From Pseudomonadota bacterium (lineage in GTDB: Bacteria > SAR324 > NAC60-12): DNA of 36,294 nt. This document shows positions 7,894-16,093 of this stretch, piece by piece; the stretch's first letter is position 1; each line of letters opens with the position of its first letter. The notes beneath the pieces are model-generated. The model worked only from the letters and a program-made list of their open reading frames with translations, was not told the DNA's origin and made no database searches. The stretch lies in assembly GCA_004213175.1 (NCBI GenBank), contig SHAT01000019.1, positions 1-36,294 on the forward strand, written 5' to 3'. The position numbers and the translations under genes were made by a program.

Positions 7894-9234
7894 TTAATTG
7901 GGCATCATTTCCTGCATCATTCGCATTGCCTTGCTAGGATTGGAGACTTTTAAGAGTTTTTGCATCATTTTGCGCATCTGTACAAATTGTTTCAGCAACC
8001 TGTTTATTTCGCTGACGCTTGTACCGCTTCCTTTTGCGATCCGCATTCTCCGCGAACCATTTATTAGCTTATGGTTTTGTCTTTCTTTAATGGTCATTGA
8101 TGAAATAATGGCATCAATATGGACCAGTTTATTTTCATCAACATTCGCGTCCTTCATTGCGGAAGAATTCATACCGGGAAGCATCCCAATCACGTCTTTC
8201 ATTGAACCCATTTTACGCATGGAACGTAACTGATCCCTGAAATCTTCAAGCGTGAATTCGTTGCTTTTTAGCTTTTTCTGAATTTGAAGAGCTTCACGTT
8301 CACTAACAGAATCCTCAACTTTTTCAATTAGAGAGAGCATATCGCCCATCCCCAAAATTCTGGAAGCTACTCTTTCCGGATGAAATGCTTCCAAATTTTC
8401 GAGTTTTTCGCCAACAGCAATAAACTTAATCGGTTTTTGAGTAATGGCGCGAATGGACAACGCTGCCCCACCTCGTGCATCTCCATCCATTTTGGTCAAC
8501 ATCACGCCGCTAATATCAAGGCGATCGTTGAAACCTTTTGCAACGCTGACTGCCTCCTGACCAGTCATAGCGTCTGCAACAAAAATTATTTCATGAGGAT
8601 TGACTGATTCTTTGATCTGGCTCAATTCCTCCATCAATTCCTGGTCAATATGCAAACGTCCCGCGGTATCAATAAAAACCGCATCTGCTTCTTCCTGTTC
8701 TGCGACTTCAAGTCCATTCCGGACAATATCCAGCGGATTCTGATCTGGCATTGAAGGGTAGCAGGAAACGCCCAAAGTCTCAGCCAGAACCTCCAACTGT
8801 CTGATCGCAGCCGGTCTGTAAATATCTGCAGGAATTAAATAAGCTTTTTTCCCTTCTGTCTGGTAAAGCCGTGCCAATTTACCCACGGATGATGTTTTAC
8901 CTGAACCCTGAAGACCTACAAGCATTGTGACAAGTGGAGTCTTCTCCGGTTCGGTCAAGCCTGAATTTGCACCGCCCATCATTTCTGTCAATTCCTCGTT
9001 GACAATCTTAATGAACTGTTGTCCAGGAGTCAGGCTGCTTTGTACCTCCTCACCAATTGCTCTCGCCTTGACTGAACGTAAAAACGCTTTTACCACTCTA
9101 AAGTTGACATCTGCTTCCAGCAGTGCCATTTTGACCTCGTTTAGAGTTTGACCGATATTATCTTCGGTCAAGCGGCCACGTCCACGTACCTTGCGTATCG
9201 AACCGCTTAATTTGTCTGAAAGGGTATCAAACAT
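7894..9234 (-). CDS. ffh: signal recognition particle protein Ffh (SRP54)
   Basis: Ffh binds signal sequences and 4.5S RNA and delivers ribosomes to FtsY by GTP-dependent docking. The 446 residues comprise an N domain (MFDTLSDKLSGSIRKVRGRG...), a G domain with P-loop VGLQGSGKTSS (about 106-116), PADIYRPAAIRQL, DTAGRLHID and TKMDGDARGGAAL, and a Met-rich M domain from about residue 300 to the end, with RRMRIAKGSGTSVSEIN for RNA binding. I choose the ATG at 9234 over the one at 9249: the product then starts with canonical MFDTLS, and the promoter predicts a transcript start near 9257, too close to 9249. It heads the ribosomal gene run. Confidence 0.95.
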   Translation of the reverse strand: MFDTLSDKLSGSIRKVRGRGRLTEDNIGQTLNEVKMALLEADVNFRVVKAFLRSVKARAIGEEVQSSLTPGQQFIKIVNEELTEMMGGANSGLTEPEKTPLVTMLVGLQGSGKTSSVGKLARLYQTEGKKAYLIPADIYRPAAIRQLEVLAETLGVSCYPSMPDQNPLDIVRNGLEVAEQEEADAVFIDTAGRLHIDQELMEELSQIKESVNPHEIIFVADAMTGQEAVSVAKGFNDRLDISGVMLTKMDGDARGGAALSIRAITQKPIKFIAVGEKLENLEAFHPERVASRILGMGDMLSLIEKVEDSVSEREALQIQKKLKSNEFTLEDFRDQLRSMRKMGSMKDVIGMLPGMNSSAMKDANVDENKLVHIDAIISSMTIKERQNHKLINGSRRMRIAKGSGTSVSEINRLLKQFVQMRKMMQKLLKVSNPSKAMRMMQEMMPN

Positions 9235-9263
9235 AGAGATCATTTTCATGTGATAAACACATA

Positions 9264-9293
9264 ATTAGATCAAATAATTAGTATTTTTGTCAA
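9264..9293 (-). promoter_or_regulatory. sigma70-type promoter for ffh and the downstream ribosomal genes
   Basis: On the minus strand, TTGACA (9288-9293) is a perfect -35 and TCTAAT (9264-9269) a 5/6 -10, with an 18-base spacer. The predicted start is about 23 bases before the ffh ATG at 9234. This is the clearest promoter in the window. Confidence 0.6.
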
Positions 9294-9469
9294 GCTAATT
9301 TACTCTAATTATTTTTGGAGGGTTGTTATATTGGGGGCTGGAAATGTCTCGTTTGGTCTATTTCTTTCTCAAAATCTGATGCATCTGCATGTAGTTCTTT
9401 TGAAGATAGCTAATGTAAATAATGCATGGGACTTTTTAGGTATTTACTTAATTAATCTGCAATATTTTT

Positions 9470-9811
9470 TTATTCCCAAAAATCAGTACGGATTTTCTTT
9501 TTTTTATGATGCGGTGGTTTAAACTTTACCTCAACAGGTTCTGGAGCTATTTCCTTGGATTGTTCATCCTGCTTCGGGCTTTTTGAGGGGGGCTGATAAG
9601 TAGTTTCCAAAAAAGTTGGTCCAGTCCCGGCGTTGCGGGTTTCAGACATGGAAAGATCATATCGTGGAATAACTTTTTGAAACTGTGTACTGTACGTAGC
9701 AGCGGCAGGTGTGACCTTGTCAAGGTTACCGTCGACATAAGTTGGATAAAAATTTGTAGTACCCTTCAAACGTTGCCAATCTGCTTTGCGTTGTTTTTTT
9801 TCTTTACTCAT
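9470..9811 (-). CDS. hypothetical protein, 113 residues
   Basis: I do not recognise this protein. It starts with an ATG at 9811 and is strongly basic at both ends (SKEKKQRKADW at the N-terminus, PPHHKKKKIRTDFWE at the C-terminus). The middle is Thr/Pro/Ser-rich and likely disordered. No signal peptide or membrane segment is seen. A motif-like segment, TTNFYPTYVDGNLDKVTPAAA, lies near residues 18-38. It is divergent from ispH with 117 bases between starts. The low complexity makes function unpredictable, but codon usage resembles its neighbours and the frame is the only open one here. It could be a nucleic-acid-associated or ribosome-associated small protein; that is only a guess from charge. 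Confidence 0.6.
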   Translation of the reverse strand: MSKEKKQRKADWQRLKGTTNFYPTYVDGNLDKVTPAAATYSTQFQKVIPRYDLSMSETRNAGTGPTFLETTYQPPSKSPKQDEQSKEIAPEPVEVKFKPPHHKKKKIRTDFWE

Positions 9812-9928
9812 GCTTGGTTTCTGCTGAAGGTATTTTACTAAGATATTGCTGAAAGATTGAAATATTGTCAGTTACTTTATAGACTAATTGGAGCAAAATG
9901 CAAACCATGTTCATCATTTTAAATATTT

Positions 9929-10885
9929 ATGAATGGAAATAGTTCACAGGCTGAAATTAAAATGGTTCTGGCCAGCCCGAGAGGATTCTGCGCAGGTGTG
10001 GATCGAGCAATTACCATTGTCGAAAAAGCATTGGAAATTTATGGAGCCCCGATCTATGTTCAGCATGAAATTGTACACAACAAGCATGTTGTTCAACGTC
10101 TTAGAGATGATGGTGCAGTTTTTGTGGAAAACGTCGATGAAATTCCTGAAGGCTCGCATGTAATTTATTCAGCTCATGGAGTTGCGCCGGAGGTTAGGCA
10201 AAGGGCGGATAAACGAAATTTAAAGGTGATTGACGCAACTTGCCCTCTGGTGACAAAAGTGCATGGAGAAGCAAAGCGATATGCCGAGAAAAAGCACACA
10301 ATTATTCTCATCGGTCATCAGGATCATGTTGAAGTTCAAGGTACCGTAGGAGAAGCCCCGGAGCGTATAATTGTTGTAGGTAGTGTCGAAGAAGTTGCTT
10401 CTTTAAAAATTGAGGATGAGAATAAAATTGGCTATATAACACAAACCACCTTGTCCATGGATGATACTTCGGAAATAATTGATGTTCTTAAAAAACGTTT
10501 CCCAAAAATTCAGGGACCAGCTAAAGATGACATCTGTTATGCAACTCAAAATCGGCAGAATGCTGTCAAAGCGTTGAGTAAGGAAGTAGAATTGGTGCTT
10601 GTTGTAGGAGCCCAGAATAGTTCAAATTCTTTGCGTTTACTTGAAGTAGCTAAATCAACAGGAGTTAACGCACGAAGGATTGAATCTGCGGCCGAATTAA
10701 AAATTGAATGGCTAGAAGGCATTAGTGATATAGGTATTACTGCAGGTGCATCCGCACCTGAGGATATTGTACAGGGCATTGTAAAGCAAATACACGAAAT
10801 GTCTGCTTCAAGTCGAATTCGGGATCTTGAAATAGTAAGGGAAGATGTTACTTTCGCTCTGCCCGCAGTCTTAAGAACTGCTTAA
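9929..10885 (+). CDS. ispH: 4-hydroxy-3-methylbut-2-enyl diphosphate reductase
   Basis: IspH (LytB) is the last enzyme of the MEP isoprenoid pathway, reducing HMBPP to IPP and DMAPP with a [4Fe-4S] cluster. The three cluster cysteines are Cys21 (PRGFCAGVDRA), Cys105 (DATCPLV) and Cys203 (DICYATQNRQ). Substrate residues appear in HEIVHN, SAHGVAPEV, GHQDHVEV (catalytic-type Glu135) and NSSNSLRL. The 318 residues match the family. Start is ATG 9929; an internal ATG at 9962 (MVLASPRGF) would resemble the E. coli start and is a possible alternative. Its 3' end overlaps the convergent rdgB-type gene by 38 bases. Confidence 0.96.
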   Translation: MNGNSSQAEIKMVLASPRGFCAGVDRAITIVEKALEIYGAPIYVQHEIVHNKHVVQRLRDDGAVFVENVDEIPEGSHVIYSAHGVAPEVRQRADKRNLKVIDATCPLVTKVHGEAKRYAEKKHTIILIGHQDHVEVQGTVGEAPERIIVVGSVEEVASLKIEDENKIGYITQTTLSMDDTSEIIDVLKKRFPKIQGPAKDDICYATQNRQNAVKALSKEVELVLVVGAQNSSNSLRLLEVAKSTGVNARRIESAAELKIEWLEGISDIGITAGASAPEDIVQGIVKQIHEMSASSRIRDLEIVREDVTFALPAVLRTA

Positions 10886-11402
10886 ATTTAGCCGCCGCTA
10901 TTCCACGAGGTGAAATGTGATTTTTTTCTTTTATGGACATTTCACTAAAGGTCTCTTGTTTTCCTGTTGCTTGAAATATCGCGTCCCAGCCAAATTTACG
11001 GGAACCTCTTGGTTCTACGATTAGGCCTTTAATTTTTCCTTCAAAAAAATGTATGTTTTTTCCATCATCGGTGAGAGCTAAACAACAGACTGCGTGCGCG
11101 GACTTATCTTCGAAAGGTGATAAAGCCTTTACTAAGCCCTCCAACCCCATGCCTTCAAGAAACCACTTTATAAGTGGTCCTGGTAGTTTATTCCAGGCAT
11201 TAAAATATAAAGATGTATCTTCTACAATCACTGGGGCATGAAGCTTTTCATAGGCCTGCTGAAGTTTGAACTTCAGCAGTTCATGCAGATCGGTGGTTTG
11301 AATTTCCTGTAAATCGAGCGGTACTGAAATTAACTTCTGCTCCAGCAGTGTGGATAACTCCCTGAGTTTATTAATGTTTGAAGTAGCAAAGTGGAGCTTC
11401 AA
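10848..11402 (-). CDS. rdgB: RdgB/HAM1-family non-canonical purine NTP pyrophosphatase
   Basis: This family hydrolyses ITP, dITP and XTP to the monophosphate, keeping them out of nucleic acids. Seen are FATSNINKLRE at the N-terminus, VEDTSLYF, LPGPLIKWFLEGMG, EGKIKGLIVEPRG, FGWDAIF and EMSIKEKN. The first in-frame start is a TTG at 11441; I use a second TTG at 11402 because the product then starts just before FATSN, as relatives do. Neither has a strong ribosome site. Oddity: the conserved Ser-His-Arg near the C-terminus reads Ser-Pro-Arg here, losing the His used in base recognition, so specificity may differ. It overlaps the ispH 3' end. Confidence 0.85.
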   Translation of the reverse strand: MKLHFATSNINKLRELSTLLEQKLISVPLDLQEIQTTDLHELLKFKLQQAYEKLHAPVIVEDTSLYFNAWNKLPGPLIKWFLEGMGLEGLVKALSPFEDKSAHAVCCLALTDDGKNIHFFEGKIKGLIVEPRGSRKFGWDAIFQATGKQETFSEMSIKEKNHISPRGIAAAKFKQFLRLRAERK

Positions 11403-11509
11403 GATAGAGTGTCTCTGCTTATGGGATAGATTTTTTAACAACTGTTGCGGATACTGGAGCTAATATTCAATGATCTGAATTTGTAGAGTAATTTTTTAAA
11501 ATATAGGAA

Positions 11510-11686
11510 TCAAATATCAAGATCGTCAACAATGTCATTGTAACTCAGCCTACCTAGGAAAATCCCGCAAACTGCTATGAGGACGGCAACTGCTCCACCT
11601 AACAAAAAGGCCAACAGTATAAAACCACCAAGAACGGTGTAACGGAATAAGGGATTGTTTTTGAACTGAGTTTTGAATTCTTGCAC
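11510..11686 (-). CDS. small single-pass membrane protein, 58 residues
   Basis: This frame starts with GTG at 11686, with AGGA about seven bases upstream, and ends with TGA at 11510. The product begins (M)QEFKTQFKNNPLFRY, has one long hydrophobic segment (about residues 17-46, rich in Gly, Leu, Ala and Val, with one Cys), and ends in an acidic tail, SYNDIVDDLDI. The positive N-side and negative C-tail suggest a helical anchor. I do not recognise a family. It sits between the acyl-CoA dehydrogenase stop (23 bases away) and the rdgB-type gene, all on the minus strand, so it may be co-transcribed. It is likely real given its clean hydrophobic pattern and ribosome site. Confidence 0.6.
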   Translation of the reverse strand: MQEFKTQFKNNPLFRYTVLGGFILLAFLLGGAVAVLIAVCGIFLGRLSYNDIVDDLDI

Positions 11687-11709
11687 GTTTTTCCTATACT
11701 TAGAGTAGT

Positions 11710-13515
11710 CTATAGAGAAGCTCTTAAAGGAGCTAGGTTTGCATTGTTAATAGTTTTTGCGTTCGACAATGCACGCGGTAAAACGCTCCAAACGTAAAAT
11801 TCAGTGGTGCGCAGCTTGTTCCAATAAAATTGTGCTTCTTCATTTTCCTCAAGTAACTCTGCTTGAGAAGCAGTTCCAATAAGCATACTGTTCCATTTTT
11901 TCTGGGCAGACACTGCCTGCTTGAGCAAATAAAAACAACAGAGTACATCCCCCATTAAATCCAGCATATTACTTGCGTAAAGTACGTAACCATCTTTGCC
12001 CTCTGCTTCTCCTGTTTTTTTCAAACTGGCAATACATTTCTGCATGAGTATACTATAAGTTTCCCACTCTGCAACCCATCCTTTTAATTCCCCTTCTGGA
12101 GAATGTTGGTCAAACCAACACAATTCATCTAAAAGCACCTTTAGCAACTGTCCGTTCTTGGTATTAAATTTTCTGCCAACTAGATCTAGTGCCTGAATTC
12201 CGTTTGTACCCTCATAGATTGAACCTATTTTCTGGTCGCGGACATTTTGCTCCAGTGGAAAATCCTTAGTAAATCCAACTCCGCCCAAAACCTGGATACC
12301 TAAATTGGCAACTTCAGATCCCTGGTCAGTGCCGAATGATTTACAAATTGGAATATGTAGGTCAAGCAGATCTTGGTATTTTTCTCGGCTTTCCTCCGGG
12401 CCATGATTAGCCATGTCTGTGTACCATGCGGTAGTGTACATTAGTGCTCGGAGTCCTTCAGTTACAGCTTTCATCTGCATCAGCATTCTGCGTACATCCG
12501 GGAATTCAATTATTAAGGCTTTCTCTCCGGGGTGAACCGCTGATGGTCCCTGTGTACGTTCTTTGGCATATGCCAACGCATTTTGTACTGCTGCCCCGGC
12601 ACCTGCTAGTCCTTGCAACCCTACGAGCAAACGTGCCTCATTCATCAACTGGAACATTTGTGACATACCCATGTTTTCAGCTTTAAGTAAATAACCTTGG
12701 CAATCATTATTTTCCCCAAAAGATAGCAAACAGGTTGGGGAACCATTTATTCCCATTTTATGCTCTATACTCAAAATTTTTACATCATTTGGTGTGCCAT
12801 CCAGTCGTATTTTAGGGACAATAAAAAGACTAATTCCTTTTGTACCTTTTGGAGCATCCGTGGTTCGTGCCAGAAGAAGGTGAATGATGTTATCTGCCAT
12901 GTCATGGTCACCGTTTGTGATAAACTGTTTTGTACCTTTTATAAGGTAATGCCCTGTGTTCTGTTTGGTTGCATTCGTGGTTGTGTCACCAACTGCCGTA
13001 CCAGCATGAGATTCTGTCAAACACATTGATCCAGACCATGTTCCACTGAACATTTTTTCGCAAAAATTATTCTTTTGTTCTTCTGAACCAAAAGTATAAA
13101 TTAAATTAGCTGCGCCTGAGGTGAGTGAGGCACCGATGGTAAAACCTTGATTGGCTGCTAGTTGGGTCTCTTTACCAATGATCGTAATAACTTCTGGGAG
13201 ACCCTGTCCTCCGTATTCAGGAGGTAAATTCATACTTAACCAACCTCCTTTGCCAAATTGTTCCCACGCATTGGCAAAACCATCTGGAGTTATTACAGAA
13301 TCATTTTCAATTCGGCATCCCTGCCGATCTCCATTTTCGTTAAGTGGTGCCAGTACCTGTTCCGAAAAATTACTGGCTTCATTGATTATCATTGTAAACA
13401 TCTCTTCGTCAAACTCTGAGAAATCGGGAAGTTCACACAATTTCCCTGCGCCTAAAGTTTCATTGACTACAAATTGTAGTTCCCTTCGGTCGACTTGATA
13501 TTCTGTGCTGCTCAT
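11710..13515 (-). CDS. acyl-CoA dehydrogenase, long (~600-residue) form
   Basis: This FAD enzyme makes 2-enoyl-CoA from acyl-CoA in beta-oxidation or a related acyl-CoA pathway. The 601 residues contain the N-terminal helical domain with WLSMNLPPEYGGQGLP, the middle beta domain with MCLTESHAGTAVGDT and GTKQFITNGDHD, the FAD-binding LQVLGGVGFTKDFPLEQ type segment (as IQVLGGVGFTK), and the catalytic-base block IGSIYEGTNGIQALDL. About 150 extra residues at the C-terminus fit the family with an added C-terminal domain (FadE5-like). It is the last large gene of the fab run, 103 bases after fabF. The substrate chain length is not readable. Confidence 0.9.
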   Translation of the reverse strand: MSSTEYQVDRRELQFVVNETLGAGKLCELPDFSEFDEEMFTMIINEASNFSEQVLAPLNENGDRQGCRIENDSVITPDGFANAWEQFGKGGWLSMNLPPEYGGQGLPEVITIIGKETQLAANQGFTIGASLTSGAANLIYTFGSEEQKNNFCEKMFSGTWSGSMCLTESHAGTAVGDTTTNATKQNTGHYLIKGTKQFITNGDHDMADNIIHLLLARTTDAPKGTKGISLFIVPKIRLDGTPNDVKILSIEHKMGINGSPTCLLSFGENNDCQGYLLKAENMGMSQMFQLMNEARLLVGLQGLAGAGAAVQNALAYAKERTQGPSAVHPGEKALIIEFPDVRRMLMQMKAVTEGLRALMYTTAWYTDMANHGPEESREKYQDLLDLHIPICKSFGTDQGSEVANLGIQVLGGVGFTKDFPLEQNVRDQKIGSIYEGTNGIQALDLVGRKFNTKNGQLLKVLLDELCWFDQHSPEGELKGWVAEWETYSILMQKCIASLKKTGEAEGKDGYVLYASNMLDLMGDVLCCFYLLKQAVSAQKKWNSMLIGTASQAELLEENEEAQFYWNKLRTTEFYVWSVLPRALSNAKTINNANLAPLRASL

Positions 13516-13618
13516 GTTTTTTTATTTTGGAAAAATTAAGTAGATTGTTTATTTTTACTCAATTATTGAAAAGCTCCCTACTTGAATAGAAGAATTTTGG
13601 AGTAAAAAAAGTTTTAGT

Positions 13619-14848
13619 TCATTTTCTGAAAATTATTGATGCATTTGTGCCCCCGAAACCAAAGGCATTTGACATAGCAACACGTAATTCCTTCGATTTT
13701 CCGGTATTGGGTGTAACATCTAAATCGCATTCCGCATCCATATTGTCGATGTTGATTGTGGGTGGAATAAAGTTATGGTGAAGGGCTTTGATGGAAAATA
13801 TGGCCTCGATTGCAGCGGCGGCTCCGAGAAGGTGTCCGGTCATGGATTTGGTTGAACTGATGGAAAGCTGCTGTGCAGCTTTTTCTCCAAGAGCCATTTT
13901 TATGGCCTTTAGCTCGTTAAGGTCACCGACTGGCGTTGAGGTGCCGTGGGCGTTGATATAGTCAATATCTTGAGCAGCTAAACCTGAGTCTTTGAGAGTC
14001 ATTTTCATTGCTCTGGCTGGGCCTTCTGCGGATGGAGATGTCACATGAAATGCATCTGAACTGAATCCGTAACCAGTTATCTCACAGTAAATACGTGCTC
14101 CCCTCGCTTTGGCAAATTCGGCGTCTTCAAGAATTAAAATTCCTGAACCCTCACCCATCACAAAACCATCACGGTCCTTGTCAAAAGGACGGCTAGCGCG
14201 CTGTGGAACTTCATTTCTAGTACTTAACGCATTCATTGAAGCAAAACCTGCAATTCCCAGCGGCGTTACGCTTGATTCAGCACCTCCGGCAATTACGACT
14301 TTTGCATCGCCGCGTTCAATCGTTCGCGCGGCTGTACCAATTGCATGATTTGAAGATGTACAAGCCGAAACAGAGCATGCGGTATAGTTTTTGGCTCGAA
14401 AAAGAAGGGAGATATAACCTGGCGCTAAATTACTCAAAGTCATCGGAATGAAAAACGGACTGACACGTTTTGGTCCATTATCAATCAGAATCTTAGAGTA
14501 TTTTTCAATACAGCCCAAGCCACCGATGCCAACACCCATTGAGACGCCAACATCTTCTTCAATATCTTCAGTAATCACTAGCCTTGCATCGTTCAAAGCT
14601 TCCTGGGTCGCAGCAATGGAATACTGAATGAAAAGGTCCATTTTTTTAACTTCTTTGGTCGGAATAATGTCAGGCAGTTCAAAATTCTTGATTTCACCTG
14701 CTATCTGACATCGGTATAAATCAGGATCAAAATTTGTGATCCTGTCTATTCCTGACTTTCCATTTATACATGCTTCCCATGAGGTTGGGACATCATTTCC
14801 GAGCGGGGATGTGCAACCAAGCCCCGTAACTACTACGCGGTTTCCCAT
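13619..14848 (-). CDS. fabF: 3-oxoacyl-ACP synthase II
   Basis: FabF condenses malonyl-ACP with acyl-ACP in fatty-acid elongation. The 409 residues start MGNRVVVTGLGCTSPLG. The Cys-His-His triad is visible: Cys163 in SVSACTSSNHAIG, His301 in NAHGTSTPVGD and His339 in KSMTGHLLGAAAA. The closing GFGGTNASI is also present. The residue after the catalytic Cys is Thr, where Ala or Ser is more usual, so the acyl pocket may differ slightly. It follows acpP and fabG in the same direction, a classic fab gene order. An elaborate hairpin lies between acpP and fabF. Confidence 0.95.
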   Translation of the reverse strand: MGNRVVVTGLGCTSPLGNDVPTSWEACINGKSGIDRITNFDPDLYRCQIAGEIKNFELPDIIPTKEVKKMDLFIQYSIAATQEALNDARLVITEDIEEDVGVSMGVGIGGLGCIEKYSKILIDNGPKRVSPFFIPMTLSNLAPGYISLLFRAKNYTACSVSACTSSNHAIGTAARTIERGDAKVVIAGGAESSVTPLGIAGFASMNALSTRNEVPQRASRPFDKDRDGFVMGEGSGILILEDAEFAKARGARIYCEITGYGFSSDAFHVTSPSAEGPARAMKMTLKDSGLAAQDIDYINAHGTSTPVGDLNELKAIKMALGEKAAQQLSISSTKSMTGHLLGAAAAIEAIFSIKALHHNFIPPTINIDNMDAECDLDVTPNTGKSKELRVAMSNAFGFGGTNASIIFRK

Positions 14849-14873
14849 GTTCTACAAAATTGTAACGTGAAAT

Positions 14874-14912
14874 GATGACCAGTACCGCCTTAATAGCAGT
14901 GCGGAGGTCATC
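14874..14912 (-). promoter_or_regulatory. two-tier hairpin between acpP and fabF
   Basis: GATGACC (14874-14880) pairs with GGTCATC (14906-14912). Inside it CCGC (14885-14888) pairs with GCGG (14901-14904), separated by a small asymmetric internal loop. No T-run follows in either direction. On the minus transcript it lies just past the acpP stop and 25 bases before the fabF ATG. It could protect the acpP message or damp read-through, giving more ACP than FabF. Confidence 0.5.
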
Positions 14913-14934
14913 TTCTGAAGTTTTCGTTGGAAAC

Positions 14935-15171
14935 TTAGGATTTTGTTTCCGTAATAAAATCGACTGCAGATTGAACTGTGGTTATCTTTTCTGCTGCTTC
15001 ATCGGGAATATCAATTTCAAACTCTTCTTCAAGCGCCATTACAAGCTCTACTGTGTCCAGTGAGTCTGCATCTAAATCTTCAATGAAATTTGAGCTCATG
15101 CTAATATCAGATTCATCTTTACCTAGCTGCTCACTGATGATTTGGACGATCTTCGCTTGTATTTCTTCCAT
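14935..15171 (-). CDS. acpP: acyl carrier protein
   Basis: ACP carries growing acyl chains on a 4'-phosphopantetheine arm. The 78-residue acidic protein has the prosthetic site Ser37 in [19 protein letters not shown] and the usual helices II and III ([16 protein letters not shown]). I use ATG 15171, preceded by GGAAA, which gives the standard ACP length; a TTG four codons upstream would add METN-like residues. It lies between fabG and fabF, as in many bacteria. High expression is expected. Confidence 0.96.
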   Translation of the reverse strand: MEEIQAKIVQIISEQLGKDESDISMSSNFIEDLDADSLDTVELVMALEEEFEIDIPDEAAEKITTVQSAVDFITETKS

Positions 15172-15270
15172 GTTTGTTTCCAATAATTAAGGGTTAAAAA
15201 TATTAAAACCAGCTTACTTTTTCCTTAGAAATAGAAAAAAAGTCAACTTTATTAATATTATTACAAATGT

Positions 15271-16005
15271 TTAGTACATTCCGCCGTTCACATGAAGGAT
15301 TGTACCGGTTATGTACGAAGCTTCTTCAGACGCTAGAAAAGCGACTGCGTTAGCGATATCTGTTGCATCACCCATACGACCCAAAGGAATTTGCTGCAGA
15401 ATTACTTCCTGCTGGCTTTCATTGAGGGCTTGTGTCATTGCTGTATCGATAAATCCAGGAGCAACAGCGTTGACTGTAACACCGCGTGCTCCAACTTCTC
15501 GTGCCAGAGATTTAGTAAATCCAACCAATGCGGATTTTGTTGAACTATAATTTACTTGCCCAGGATTTCCGGAAAAACCAACCACTGAAGAAATATTTAT
15601 AATTTTACCAGATCGTTGCTTCACCATTGGCCGGATAACTGCTTTGGACACGTTGAAAACACCATTAAGGTTGACGTCGATGACCTTTGACCACTGTTCT
15701 GGTTTCATGCGCATAAAGAGATTATCCTGCGTAATTCCGGCATTATTGACTAAAATGTGAATGCTACCGAGCTCTTCAATAATTGTTTCCACCATTGCTT
15801 CAATGGTCCCTATATCGGTTACATCAGCTTTAAAATTCAGGCATTTACGACCCAATGTTTCTACTTCTGTGCGTACTTCTGTAACTTCTGGGCTCATATC
15901 CGCGAGTACGATATCTGCTCCGGACTCAGCTAATTTTAAGGCAATTGTTTTACCAATACCTCTCCCGGATCCCGTTATTAGTGCAGTTTGGCCTTCTAAA
16001 TTCAT
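15271..16005 (-). CDS. fabG: 3-oxoacyl-ACP reductase
   Basis: FabG reduces 3-oxoacyl-ACP with NADPH in the elongation cycle. The 244-residue short-chain dehydrogenase has the cofactor motif TGSGRGIG (11-18), NNAG (87-90), and the catalytic Ser140, Tyr153 and Lys157 in SSVVGFSGNPGQVNYSSTK. The C-terminus VNAVAPGFIDTAMT and ASYITGTILHVNGG is typical. The ATG is preceded by GAGAG. A possible TTGACA -35 lies in the 88-base gap after mraY, so the fab genes may have their own promoter. Confidence 0.95.
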   Translation of the reverse strand: MNLEGQTALITGSGRGIGKTIALKLAESGADIVLADMSPEVTEVRTEVETLGRKCLNFKADVTDIGTIEAMVETIIEELGSIHILVNNAGITQDNLFMRMKPEQWSKVIDVNLNGVFNVSKAVIRPMVKQRSGKIINISSVVGFSGNPGQVNYSSTKSALVGFTKSLAREVGARGVTVNAVAPGFIDTAMTQALNESQQEVILQQIPLGRMGDATDIANAVAFLASEEASYITGTILHVNGGMY

Positions 16006-16093
16006 AATTCTCTCAATTACATTCTTTCTGATTCATCCATCCTAATCAGCATCTGTCAAAAAAACAACTACCTATTCTCTTCAGGGTTATAGT

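Noticed and set aside
9250-9469. Possible 4.5S RNA gene upstream of ffh
   Set aside because: The conserved SRP RNA tetraloop and GGAAGCAGCC-type segment are absent.
12760-13029. 89-codon plus-strand frame inside the acyl-CoA dehydrogenase
   Set aside because: Cys-rich antisense shadow of a well-supported enzyme.
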